Notes: generated by a model from the sequence alone, not told the origin. 64,000 bases of DNA from Cryptomeria japonica (GCF_030272615.1 NC_081408.1:619502476-619566475), one strand, 5' to 3'. Counted from the stretch's first letter, positions 1 through 10,329 are shown. Numbers and translations: made by a program.

Positions 1-828
1 CACATTTAGCATCAAACTTGCTCTGATGTTCACTCCTCTTGATATAACATTTACTACCAAACACTCTAAAGTAGCTTACCACTGGTGTCTTACTGGTCCA
101 ATACTCATAAGGTGTTTTGTCCTTACCCTTTTTTATGAGTACCTGGTTCATTGTGTAGACTGTAGTGCTCATCGCTTCTCTCCAAAGGTGTGAGCAACCT
201 TTCCTTGGATCAACATAGTTCTAGCTGCTTCAACCACTGTCTGGTTGTTTCTCTTTGCTAGGCCATTCTGCTGTGGAGTTTGGGGGGCAGACAGTTGCCT
301 CTTGATCATATTCTCTTCACAATATTGGTTGAATTCATCAGAAGTGAATTCTTCTCCTTGGTCGGTTCTTAAGCACTTGCACTTAATCCTCTTACTGCTT
401 TCTTTTTCTACAAGTGCTCTGAAGGCTTTGAACTTTCCAAAAGCTTCTTTTTTGTCCTTCAAGAATGTGACCCACATCATTCTTGAGCAATCATTAGTAA
501 GAATAAGAAAATACCTATCTCTCTGCACACTCCTAGTTTACATAGGACCACACAAATCAGTATGCACAAGATCAAGTAAATTGTCTGCAGTGAAAGGTTT
601 ACCTTTGAAGGTTGAGGATGACATTTTCCCCAGTTGACACTCTCTGCACAAAGGATTTTCCGATTTGCTCAGCATAGGCAATCTTCTAACTGCCTTGATC
701 TTACTGACCTTCACAATATTGTCAAAGTTTACATGGCAAAGTCTTCTATGCCATATCCAACTATCCTCAAACTTAGCCATAAGACATGTACTAACATTAG
801 CATTTAGTTGAAATAGGTTACCTTTGGT
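1..828 (-). pseudogene. Copia-A GAG pre-integrase and integrase (broken)
   Basis: The pre-integrase zinc-binding domain is visible as WHRRLCHVNFDNI followed by CRECQLGK (about 600-780). The integrase core follows: VHTDLCGP supplies the first catalytic Asp and LRTDQGEEF the second. At the third position the family has PQQNGxAERKNRT with a catalytic Glu, but here it reads GLAKRNNQTV (codon 253-255), so Glu is Lys. A TAA lies at 538-540 in frame. Near 190 the frame shifts by one, and the continuation (REAMSTTVYTMNQV...) runs to the window edge. This integrase could not catalyse strand transfer. Confidence 0.85.
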
Positions 829-1563
829 CTACATACCAGTAGCCATCAGTTCACCACTCTTTCCTTTGATTTTACACACTCCATTTTTGAATTCCAGAGT
901 GAGTCCATTATCATTCAGTTGAGAAAAACTCAAAAGGTTGTGCCTTAGACCTTCTACCCAATACACATTGTCAGCACTGCTTCTTCCATTCAAAGAGATG
1001 GACCCTCTGCCTTTTACCATACATGGTGCATCATTACCAAAACAAACCACACCACCATCATCCTCTTCCAGAGATAGAAACTTACTCCAGTCACCAGTCA
1101 TATGGTGAGAACAACCACTATCAATAATCCACTCATTGGAATTATCAAAGTGGAAGACAAGAGCCTTCTTGTCTGACACATCTTCCTTGACTACTACAAA
1201 CATAATATCTTCATTTTCTTCATCTTCTGATTCCTCATCAGTGACACCTTCATCAACTGCTACAAAACAGTTTCTCCAGTTTCCTCCTTTGAACTTCTTG
1301 AACCTCTCCTGTTGATCCTTGTTGTCACCATTAGGGCAGTTTACAACAATATATCCTATCCGGTTACAAGAAAATAATTTCAAACAAAGCTTACCTCTAT
1401 ATTTACCCGTTCCCTTGTGAAGTCTCTTGGCAAGAAGAGCTTCAAATTCCATCAGGATCTCCTCATCATCCATTTCTCTACTTTGTATTGGTTCACCACT
1501 GGTACTAGCTTCTTTGCCTTTTCTGGATGGTGCAGCAAATGCTCTGAAGGTTGATTCAGTCTT
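829..1563 (-). pseudogene. Copia-A gag C-terminus and aspartic protease
   Basis: Same frame as the preceding gag segment. It holds a decayed CCHC zinc knuckle: KLFSCNRIGYIVVNC, where the first Cys is replaced by Leu and the His by Tyr compared with the copia pattern C-x2-C-x4-H-x4-C. An acidic linker follows, then the protease signature EWIIDSGCSHHMTGDW containing the catalytic DSG triad, and the LLSFSQLNDNGLTLEF segment that joins protease to the pre-integrase domain. The segment ends in TAG at 829-831 and continues in frame into the next. Protease would process the Gag-Pol polyprotein, but the stops on both sides make the copy non-functional. Confidence 0.85.
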
Positions 1564-2163
1564 CTAAATACTACCATCATAATTATTTAGCTGATAAGTT
1601 GTTAACTTTGCAATGGAGTCTAGGGATACCTTTGTCTTGTCTACAGACCTCAACTCCTGAATAGCAGCAACCCTTATTGCATAGATCGGTAATAAGGATC
1701 TCAAAACTTTGCTAACAACAGTGGAATCTTCCATTCTACCACCTGCACTCTTGATATCTCCAACAACAATTTTGATTCTTATTCCATATTGTTGAATGGT
1801 CTCTCCTTCAACCATCTGCATGTCTTCAAAGTTTCCCCTAAGGCTTTCTTCCTTAGCTTGTTTCACATGCTCATCACCGCCATAGATATTCTCAAGGGCA
1901 TCCCATACTTCTTTGGGATTCTCTTTGTCCTGAACATCAATAAACTCAATGTTAGATAAACTACTAATTAGGGCTTCCATGACTTGCCCATTCTCCTGAA
2001 TCTCCCTCTTTTGGTCATCGGTGAGAGTACCGGTAGGGATAACATAAGCATTCTCAACATAGCTCCAATGTTGAGCACCCATGCTTCTGATGTATATCTT
2101 CATTCTGTCCTTCCATATTTTAAAGTTGTGTCTGTTGAACTTTTGACCTTCCCTCTTCATCAT
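1564..2163 (-). pseudogene. Copia-A gag, N-terminal UBN2-type capsid region
   Basis: The product would be the structural Gag that packages element RNA in cytoplasmic virus-like particles. The 199-residue segment begins MMKREGQKFNRHNF and shows the copia gag pattern: a FNRHNFKIWKDRMK start motif, KEVWDALENIYGG in the middle, and a GETIQQYGIRIK segment followed by KVLRSLLP. It starts about 60 bases downstream of the primer-binding site, supporting this ATG. It ends at a TAG (1564-1566), and the same frame then continues directly into the zinc-knuckle and protease region, so the stop looks like a nonsense mutation (probably CAG to TAG), not a natural end. Confidence 0.85.
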
Positions 2164-2220
2164 TAGAGTAGGATCTTTACCTCAAGAGGTTAAGCTTACA
2201 ACACAGAGGACCTGGAGGAA

Positions 2221-2233
2221 GCTCTGATACCAA
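2221..2233 (-). promoter_or_regulatory. Primer-binding site of Copia-A (tRNA-iMet type)
   Basis: On the minus strand this reads TTGGTATCAGAGC, complementary to the 3' end of plant initiator-Met tRNA, which primes minus-strand DNA synthesis. It lies one base from the LTR terminus at 2235. Confidence 0.85.
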
Positions 2234-2234
2234 T

Positions 2235-3753
2235 TGATAAATCAATGATGACCAGTTAGTACCAAACTGATACTGAGAAGGGGGGGGTGAATCAGTAATG
2301 ATAAAAATAGTTTCTCTTGAACCAGTTAGACTAAGAACCCTGCCCTTTGACTGGCAAGCAATAACACTGGTCTAAACCAGATTACTACCGGTTAAGCACA
2401 GAGAAAGACATAAACCGGTAACTCAGCTTTCCACACAATATAACATCTTATTTCCACTTCACCCATATGCATACACTAGTAATACTTTAACAGGAATGTA
2501 AAGACTTACAGATTCAACATGCTTTACCTCTTAACAAAGAATAACAAAGCATCATATGAAAAGCATCACACATAACACACAAAGTTTTTCACGTGGAAAC
2601 CCAACTGGGAAAAACCACGGTGGGGATGAATACCCACAAGCTGTTCTTTGAACCCTTTTGAAGTCTACTCTGTTAGGAGCCTAGTCTGGTTAAAAACATT
2701 ACAATAAGTTCTGTTGGGAATTGATCTTGCTAGGGATCACCCAGTTAAGGGATGGCTAACATACCCGGTTAAGGGTTAAACCTGGTTAAACGTTACCTTG
2801 TTAGAGGATTTTTAGAACTCAATGATTTTGAGTGACCCTGTTAAAGGATTTATAGCAAGCCAGTTAAAGCTACCCTGTTAAGGGATTTTTCAACTGTTGA
2901 AGTGGTTAGAGGTCAACAGGTATTACAATGATCTGGTAACAACACTCAATGTCAATGCAGATCCACTTCAGTTCCTTCCTTCTACACTCACACTCTGCAG
3001 GTATCTATTCTCATATCTGGTCTAGCAAGAATCATGTATCTTTGCACTTAGATACACACACAACATTTTCCAACAACCTCAACATGAAAAACAACATTGA
3101 CCCTATAGGAAACAGATAGTTCAGTAGCATAAACCTAAACCCTAAATATTTAGGTTAAGCAATTTAGTCGGTTCAATCCTGACCATTGAACACTTTGCTT
3201 TGAATACAATGGTCTTGAACAGATCTCAAGATGTTCTCCATCATTCGTTCTTCACCACATCTTGGAGGCAATAACCCATCATGCGTTCTCCACCATTTGT
3301 AGAGACTTCGTACATTCCCAAGGTAGATAGGATCAATCTCCTTCATGCAAGATCCTTCACGCAACAGAGATGATGTGGCAACACAATCTATTCTTCATTC
3401 TAATGCTAGCACAACACACAATGTCATCGGTTGAATCACATAGGCATAGAACACTTCAACCAGAAACCCTAAAGCTAAGACTACCAACCGGTAGTCATAC
3501 CATATGAAACCTTGATACAAAAAATTCCATATACCGGTTCACATTCCAACATACTGGTTCTCTTGGACAAACATACCGCTTCACTTGTTCACATATACCG
3601 GTTCACATTTTCACATATACCGGTTCACATTTCAACATACCGGTTCACTTGGACAAACATACCGCTTCACTTTTTCACATATACCGGTTCTCTTGCAAGT
3701 GTTTACTTCAATATACCAGTTCACTCTTCATCATATTGACATCAATGACAACA
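2235..3753 (-). repeat. 5' LTR of Copia-A
   Basis: The LTR begins next to the primer-binding site with TGATAAATC and ends with ATGACAACA, giving TG...CA ends. It contains a G8 run followed by TGAATCAGT near the PBS side. It also has a block around 2586-2640 with CACGTGGAAAC and AAAAACCACGGTGGG, and an array of ACCGGTTCAC units (3530-3725). The same CACGTGGAAAC block occurs in the other SIRE-like LTRs here (near 7970, 28190 and 56872). The outer end is inferred from comparison with those LTRs, which start on the minus strand with TGTTG and a TCATTGATG motif. The short open frames inside it are not supported as genes. Confidence 0.7.
3530..3725. repeat. Tandem array of ATACCGGTTCAC-type units
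   Basis: About nine units of 15-25 bases share a core ATACCGGTTCAC, with variants ATACCGCTTCAC, ATACTGGTTCTC and ATACCAGTTCAC, spaced by short A/T/C-rich linkers. The array lies in the outer half of the Copia-A LTR. Because the frame stays open through it, it produces spurious peptides rich in repeated YTGSH or IPVH strings. Confidence 0.85.
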
Positions 3754-3978
3754 TACTCTGCACATATGCCAGCAGGTTTTTCCTCTTTAAGGGTTTCCAC
3801 GTATAAATTCTTCGTATTATGGTGTTAATTCATGTGGCTGGTTTATTTGGTTCATATTATATGTTTCTTCATTTATTGGTTTATATGTGTATGTTATAAA
3901 AGATTAAAATCTTGTGTTACTGGCATAACATTGATTCACCCCCCCTCTCAGTGTTCTTGGGTTCATTGTATTCCAACA
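3754..3978 (+). mobile_element. 3' part of a plus-oriented SIRE-like LTR, interrupted by Copia-A
   Basis: This short stretch contains GGTTTCCACGTATAAA and, near its end, GATTCACCCCCCCTCTCAG followed by TTCCAACA. These are reverse complements of the motifs in the minus-oriented LTRs around it, so the fragment is the 3' half of an LTR in the opposite orientation. It ends exactly where the Copia-B RNase H coding sequence starts (3979). The 5' part would lie to the left of Copia-A, outside the window. Confidence 0.65.
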
Positions 3979-5135
3979 CTTTTCTGGTCATCAACATCTC
4001 CAACCCAATCAGCGTCTATATATGCACATAAAGTAAAGTTAGCATCCTTAGGGTACCACAAACCATATTCTGATGTACCTTGCAAGGATTTTTACCTTGC
4101 AAGTATCCAAAAATCCTTTTCATCGCACTTTCATGATTTTCTCTAGGATCACTCTGAAATCTTGATACAATACAAACAACATTCATTATGTTAGGCCTAG
4201 TCTGAGTCAAATAAAGCAGACCTCCAATCATAAATTTGTATCTTGTAGGATTTACTGGTGTAGAAACTTCTTTCCTTGTCAATTTATCACTTGTAACCAT
4301 AGGAGTACTTACCGGTTTAGAATCTCCCATACCAAATTTCTTCAACAATTCCTTAGCATACTTAGTATGACAGATAAAAATACCTTTATCTGTCTGAGTA
4401 ATCTGCAAACCTAAGAAATTTTTTATCTCTCCAACCATAGACATCTCAAACTCTTTCTCCATATTTTTAGAAAATTCTATGCATAACTTATCTTCACCTC
4501 CAAAAATAATGTCATCAACAAATACTTCAATAATCACTATATCATCATTAGTGATTTTATAATATAAATTACTATCAGCATTACCCTTAGTAAAACCAAG
4601 CTTCAAAAGATATTTATCCAACCTTGCATACCAAGCTCTAGGTGCTTGTTTCAATTTGAACTTCTGCATCAAGATCCCCATTCAAAAATGCACACTTAAC
4701 ATCCATTTGATAAACCTTGTAGTTCTTATAAGCAACATAGGCAAGAAATAATCTTATAACTTCAATCCTAGCTACAGGTGCAAAAGTCTCCCCATAATCA
4801 ATTCCTTCCTTCTGAGAATATCCTTTACAAACCAATCTAGCCTTATTCCTTATAACTTGACCATCCTCATTCACTTTATTCCTAAAAACCCATTTAGTTC
4901 CAATAACATTCTTATTTTTAGGCTGAGGAACCAAAGTCCATGTATTATTTTTCCCAATCTGATCTAATTCTTCTTTCATAGCTTTCAACCAATATTTATA
5001 TTTACATGCCTCAATTACTGATACCAATTCAATTTGTGAAATTAAACATATCTCATTAGTTGCCAGTATTCTTCTTATCATTACTCCATTGTTATTATCC
5101 CCAATCATCTGACCTTCTGAATGATTAAATCTCAC
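3979..5135 (-). pseudogene. Copia-B reverse transcriptase (RVT_2) and start of RNase H
   Basis: The N-terminal RT part (4638-5135) shows [39 protein letters not shown] and [14 protein letters not shown]. The second part (4016-4681) shows [15 protein letters not shown], the catalytic VFVDDIIFGG box, GLQITQ, KLTRKE and GLLYLTQTRPNI. The two parts join in different frames around 4670. The segment that should lie between FLNGDL and KQAPRAWY is missing, so an internal deletion removed RT sequence. Near 4078-4103 a 17-base insertion shifts the frame. The RNase H start (YIDADWVGDVDDQK) is then read in another frame and stops dead at 3979, where the foreign LTR begins. Confidence 0.85.
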
Positions 5136-5422
5136 ATACCTAGGAGTCCTTGGACTCTTTGTTCCTCTTCCTTAATCTTCAATTACTATTGAATTTTCTA
5201 ATACTGCTGGAGTAACTAGTTCAACACTTTGTTTGGTAAAGGTGGTACCAGTTCAAATATAATCATTTCCACCACCAGTTCCTTCTCATAAACTTTGATT
5301 TGACCTTTATTCATCTCATCCACTTTGACATTAGCACTCTCCACAATTCTCTACAATCTCTTGTTATAACATCTATATGCCTTGATTTATTAGAATAACT
5401 AATAAATATGTCTTCATCACAT

Positions 5423-6030
5423 CTAGGATAAATTTTCCAATGATATCATCTCTCCTGATATAACATTTACTACCAAAGATTCTAAAATACTTAACTGTAG
5501 GTGTATTGCCAAACCATAATTCATAAGTTGTCTATCAATTTCTCCTTTGATATGTACTATGTTGAATGTATAAACTGCTTTGCTCACCGCTTCTCTCCAA
5601 TAGATATGAGGTCGACTAGCTTCCATCATCATTGTTCTAGCAGCATCCAAGATAGCTATGTTCTTCTTTTCCACAACTCCATTCTACTGAGGTGTCTTAG
5701 GAGCATAAAATTGTCTTCTTATACCATGTTTCTCACAGAAGTTATTAAACTCACCGGGTATGAATTATCCACCATGATCTAACCTCAAACATTTAATCTT
5801 CAATCCTATCTTAGTTTTCACTTTAGCCTTAAAGATTTTAAACTTTTCAAATGCCTCAGAATTTTCCTTTAGAAAAGTAACCCATATCATTCTAGAATAA
5901 TCATCAATGATTGCATGAAATATCCATCACCTTGAAATTATTTAACTCTAGCAAGGCCACAAAAATCAATATGAATAAGATCAAGAAAATCATTAGATTT
6001 AACTTGTATACTCCTAAAAGAGGTTCTAAC
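5423..6030 (-). pseudogene. Copia-B integrase remnant
   Basis: Integrase similarity persists in pieces. HIDFCGL near 5960 marks the first catalytic region. A degraded central core follows, and then KKNIAILDAARTMMMEASRPHIYWREAVSKAVYTFN (5560-5674, shown here only as landmark motifs AARTMMMEA and YWREAV), the segment just after the catalytic Glu. Stops and frame changes are frequent, so no catalytic triad can be read in one frame. The right neighbour is the pre-integrase domain and the left neighbour RT, which fixes the identity by order. Confidence 0.7.
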
Positions 6031-6800
6031 CTATTTACCCATTTGACATTCTTTACATACCAGATTATAAGGCTTCATAATCTTAGGTATATCTCTAACT
6101 ACCTTAGTTGAACTGATCTTCATAATGCAATTAAATTTTACATGACACAACCTTTTATGCCATAGCCAACTCTCATCAATTTGTGTAATCAAACATGTCT
6201 TCTCACTGAAATTCAAATGAAATATATTACCTTTTGTCTTTGTACAGGTTGCAATCTCCAATCCAAATCTATTAATGATTTTGAATTTTCCATCCTTGAA
6301 TTATAACTGAAATCCCCTATCTACCAATTGTCCTACACTCAAAAGATTACTCCTTAAACCTTCAACATAATAAACATTGTCAGTATTGTTCTTACCATCT
6401 AATGATATAGTTCATTTTCCTCTGATCATACATGCTTTGTCATCTCCAAATCTAACTAGATTGCCATCAAATTCTTGCAAAGATAGAAACTTCCCTTTAT
6501 CTCTAGTCATATGATGTGAACAACCACTATCAAGTACTCACTCATCTGTGTCTTCAATTTTAGCAGCAAGTGCCTTCTCTTCAACTACATTCTCTCATAG
6601 TGCTAGAAAATCTTCCTTGATAGTTAGGAACACCCATTGCTGGAACCACTAGCAAAGTCTTCTATCAGTTCATCATCAGAATTAGTAATGCCTTCCTCAT
6701 CCACTATGTAGCATGACTTGTCTCTGTTTTTGTTGTACTTATACTTGTTTTGATATTCAGGGTTAGGCTCAAAATATCTTCTAACTCTTTGTTCAAATCT
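6031..6800 (-). pseudogene. Copia-B protease and GAG pre-integrase remnant
   Basis: The pre-integrase domain is clear at 6031-6261: WLWHKRLCHVKFNCIM and CKECQMGK give the His and Cys ligands of the zinc-binding module. Upstream, around 6490-6560, the protease motif LDSGCSHHMTRDKGKF with its catalytic DSG is readable but preceded and followed by stops. LRSNLLSVGQLVDRGFQL (about 6310-6370) is the usual linker. Confidence 0.75.
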
Positions 6801-7697
6801 TTAATTCCTTGTAGGACATCTAGATGCAAAATGACCAATCTTATTACATGCAAAATATTTAAAAGGCGCTTTTCCTTCATACTTACTTCCTACTAGTCCT
6901 TTAGGTACTCTTCTAGAAAATAGTTCTTCAAGTTGCTCAAACTCTTCATCTTCTCTCTTCATATCTTCCAATTCCTTTCCATATAAATCTTTCCAATCTT
7001 GTTTACCAGTTGATGATGCAGATGCATGACAAGCAGGTTTAGTCTTCACCGCTCCAGAAGGTCCAAATTCTTCAAGCTCAAAAGAAGATAATTTCCCAAC
7101 CAAGGTATCTCTATTCATAGATGTATTAGCCATTATTCTTAACTCATTAATAGAAGTAGCCTTGATTTTGTAAGCTGGTGGTAGGGCTCTCAAAACTTTA
7201 GAAACAATTTCATCTTCGCTCAAATTTCCACCACAACATTGAATTCCCATAACAATCTCATTTACCCTTTCTATGAATGCAGTAATCCTTTCATCTTCTT
7301 CCATCTTTAGGTTTTCATATCTCACTCGGTAACCATCACGTTTAGCAATCTTCATTGTAGGGTCACCTTCATTAAGAGTCTCCAACTTATCCCATATAGC
7401 CTTTCCAGATATTTTGTCGGTTAATCCCATTATTTGCTGATTAGAAAGTGCACACAAGAGGGCTTCTCTTGCTCTACAATCATTTTGAAGCTCCTTATCC
7501 AGGTTTTCTAGAGGAGGATTTCCAATTGCCAGATTATAAGGTGTGATATCATTATGTGTGATCTCCCAAATATCCTTGCCAATACATCTCAAATGAGTCT
7601 CCATCTGAATCTTCCATACTATGTAATTTGTTCCATCAAGCCTATGAATATCTCTTTGAAAGATAGCTCCAGATGAACTTGAACTATTAGTCGCCAT
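6801..7697 (-). pseudogene. Copia-B gag (UBN2 capsid plus degenerate zinc knuckle)
   Basis: This is a 298-residue Gag, the best preserved frame of the element. It starts MATNSSSSSGAIFQRDIHRLDG, then LDGTNYIVWKIQMETHLR (the copia gag entry motif), KAIWDKLETLNEGD, ERITAFIERVNEIV and SKVLRALPPAYK. At the C-terminus the CCHC knuckle reads KYFACNKIGHFASRCP: the first Cys is Tyr (a single-base change from TGT or TGC), and the other three ligands are present. The ATG is about 60 bases from the primer-binding site, as in Copia-A. It stops at 6801, just before the degraded protease region. I class it as a pseudogene because the remaining pol is dead, although the capsid part is itself open. Confidence 0.85.
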
Positions 7698-7741
7698 AGG
7701 ATATTCCTCAAGCGGTTAATATTTCTAAAATGAGGACCAAA

Positions 7742-7754
7742 GCTCTGATACCAA
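7742..7754 (-). promoter_or_regulatory. Primer-binding site of Copia-B
   Basis: On the minus strand this is TTGGTATCAGAGC, matching initiator-Met tRNA. It lies between gag and the 5' LTR. Confidence 0.85.
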
Positions 7755-8976
7755 TCATTAGTCTGTTCAAATAATCGGAAGACAACTGAGAGGGGGGGTG
7801 AATCAGCTGTCACAGATTACTGGAACCATTAGCAATTAAAAATTTAATACCAAAACCCCAGAAAATTAATACCGGAATGCTTAAACCAAATACCAAAATA
7901 GCAGTTAAACTAATTAAGCATGAACAACAATCACAAATAAATACCATCCACATGACACCAAGATTTATACGTGGAAAACCCGGTAAAGAGAAAAACCATT
8001 GTGGGAAGCCTACCCATAGTCAGATAATACTTCTATAGTAAGTATGTCAATTAAAATTGAGGGGCTTGTACTTCCAGGAAGGCCAACAACCTAGAGTGCA
8101 CTGCTCATCACAAAATGAGTTTCACTGACTACATAGAAATCCAGACTACAATCCAAAGAAGTGTTTGAACTGCAAAGATAACATCTCCTATGCCTGAGTA
8201 CCATTCCAGTTAAGCTCAATATCGGAGGACTAAATCCTCTGACATAAACCCAATTCGATCTCCAATGATCGACAAAATCCTCTACTTAAATGATATTACA
8301 TTATTCATACATTACATATCCATTTCCCATACCATGATGATCTATAATGAGATCTTACATCTATATATACAAACCCTCAACCATAAACAATCAGGTCAAC
8401 CACCAGACAATAAACCAATTACATATTTACAAAACATGCTAGCCTTAGACCAAACAAATAATATCCAACATAAGACATACCAGAAACACATCGAGAGGTC
8501 CAATCCACACGTTTCATTAAACCGGTCCATAACCTAGATCAATCAGGACCCAGTATATGTCCACACGCTAAAGCAACGATCTCCATCCACTAAGTCTCAA
8601 ACATGATCACCAACAACATCCTGAAACTCCACCAGAAACTGCACCAACACCACTTATGCAATTCATCAAAGATCTTCATCAAAATCTCTACCACTCAAAC
8701 CCTCGCCGGAACTAGAAGCCAAGCTTTTAAGCAAACAAGATAGCATCCAATCACCAGACCAAAATCAACTTACTGAATATGAACATGAGTGTCATGAATA
8801 ATCCAATTCCATAACCAAACCGTACCAGATCCTACCGGATCATGTTGGATCCAAAACAACCAGAAACCTCTCAACCTACTGGGACCAGAAGGGTGTCGGT
8901 AAAGCATCCAAACAACTAGGTTTGACATCAATGACAAAACATCAATGCAACACATAATCAATTCCACCAAATGGCC

Positions 8977-8980
<4 letters not shown>
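7755..8980 (-). repeat. 5' LTR of Copia-B
   Basis: The LTR contains AACTGAGAGGGGGGGTGAATC near the primer-binding site and the ACGTGGAAAACCCGG and AACCATTGTGGG block around 7970-8010. Its outer end is CAATTCCACCAAATGGCCAACA. It is similar along its length to the solo LTR at 56691-57852, including the distal TCAATGACAAAACATCAATGC and AATCAATTCC motifs. The inner boundary is uncertain by about 10 bases because a clean TG is not next to the primer-binding site. The outer end abuts a CA microsatellite. Confidence 0.7.
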
Positions 8981-9010
<30 letters not shown>

Positions 9011-9024
9011 TATATATATATATG
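8977..9024. repeat. (CA)n-(TA)n microsatellite
   Basis: About 15 CA units are followed directly by about 7 TA units, starting at the Copia-B LTR terminus. A minus-strand open frame across it is purely a consequence of the repeat. Confidence 0.95.
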
Positions 9025-10329
9025 CATGTGTGGCTTGGTGATGCATGAATTGCAGGTACTAGTGTCATGTGGGTACGGGGTACTGACTCCACCTGGCCTT
9101 CATATCGACCCTAGTCTTACTCAATGGTGTGCATTGTTAATCTTCGGTCATGTCTGCCAATTTTGGTATGCGAGTCATGTCTTTAAGATGTTTGGTTGAG
9201 TCTCTGTGTGTTTCGTTTTGTGATTTGTTAAATCCTTCTAGTATATTAATTGTGAAATTTATTATTTTACCTTAGGGTAATTATGGATTAAAGTGTATTG
9301 TCAGGAATAAATTAAATTAGGGTTAAACTAAAAGGACCCCCTTTGGTATTAAAACATATAAATCATTTTCACCAAGTTAGGAAATTAAATTAATTCAATT
9401 TTTATTCCTGAAAATCATATGGTGGTTTAATTTTGTGTTATATGTTTTTGTTAGAAAAAGATAATTAAAGTTGTGAAAATAAAATATCTTCTTGTTGACT
9501 TTTGGTCATGAGGAAATTTAAATGTTTTGTTTTGGGGAAATAAATTCTATTTGAATTTAAAAAAAAAAAAAAGGATTATTGAGTGCATTGAATGCTAAAG
9601 TTTTGTGGGTGGGAAAAAATCTCATATGCTCCAATTTTTTCAATTTTGGAGAGTCTTTGCATTTTGGGAAAAAGGATTCTAATTACCCTGGGTTCTTCAC
9701 GGGTAGAAAGGGAGGATTTTGGTTTTTAAAAAAATGGGATTTTCATTCCGTGTTGAAGAATTTTTTAGTTCAAGGTAGGGCTTTAACCTTTGTTTGGTTT
9801 AAAATTTTAAAAATGAAGACTTTGTTTGCTGTTCATTTTAGTGAATTAAAACATTTTGGATTTTTGGATAAAATTGGAAATGTTTGATTTAGTTAATGTT
9901 TCCTTTCAATTAAATTATCCCTATGATAAAATCCTTTGAAAAAGATTAAATTGGGGTTTGGGAATTTGATTGTTCATAAATTTTTCAGTTTTGGGGAAAA
10001 TGAGTTGGTTGGAAAGAAAATTATTGGGTTGCAAATTTAGTTTAAAATTCTGGCTTAAATCTTGATTCAATTTTCCCTTTTAAATTTTAAAATGATGTTG
10101 GGAAAATTTTGTGGTATTTTGTTTTCAAAAAAAAATTATGGATATATGTTGTTTTGGAATAGAGGTTCATCTTTCTATGTTCACAAAAATTAATGTTTAA
10201 ATGTTACATCTGTTATAAACTTATTATAGTATAAATTTTATGTTTTAAAAAAAATATTTTTTTTTTTAATGTGTGTCGAGTGGGGGAGCCTAGGGCTCGA
10301 CCCCATCCACACACACAGTGAGGCGCACC

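Larger units (their letters stand above)
1..3753 (-). mobile_element. Copia-A: SIRE-like Ty1/copia retrotransposon, truncated by the window edge
   Basis: Reading the minus strand from right to left there is a 5' LTR (2235-3753), a tRNA-iMet primer-binding site (2221-2233), gag, protease, GAG pre-integrase and integrase. RT, RNase H and the 3' LTR lie beyond position 1. The copia domain order (integrase before RT) is what assigns the superfamily. The LTR carries the G-run followed by TGAATCAG near its PBS-proximal end, typical of SIRE-type copia LTRs. The coding frame is continuous from 2163 to about 190 except for in-frame TAG/TAA stops and one frameshift. The element sits inside a plus-oriented LTR fragment (3754-3978). 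Confidence 0.85.
3979..8980 (-). mobile_element. Copia-B: SIRE-like Ty1/copia retrotransposon, interrupted at its RNase H
   Basis: Minus-strand order from the right: 5' LTR (about 7755-8980), primer-binding site (7742-7754), gag (6801-7697), protease and pre-integrase, integrase, RT and the start of RNase H at 3979. The rest of RNase H and the 3' LTR are displaced beyond the window by the inserted plus-oriented LTR element and Copia-A. Gag and RT are well conserved, while the protease-integrase section is heavily mutated. The family is related to Copia-A, as gag and LTR motifs show, but is not the same copy group. Confidence 0.85.

Noticed and set aside
3512-3806. Two overlapping plus-strand open frames with repeated YTGSH and IPVH strings
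   Set aside because: They are translations of the ACCGGTTCAC tandem array in the Copia-A LTR. No ATG context, domain or codon signal supports a protein.
3754-3978. Initial reading that 2235-3978 is a single 1.74-kb Copia-A LTR with inverted ends
   Set aside because: The right end carries the LTR motifs in opposite orientation (GTTTCCACGT, then TTCACCCCCCC), and the typical minus-strand LTR start (TGTTGTCATTGATG) lies at 3753, so two LTRs abut.
8770-9199. Open frames over the CA/TA microsatellite
   Set aside because: Low-complexity VCVCVC and HTHTHT peptides result from the repeat itself.
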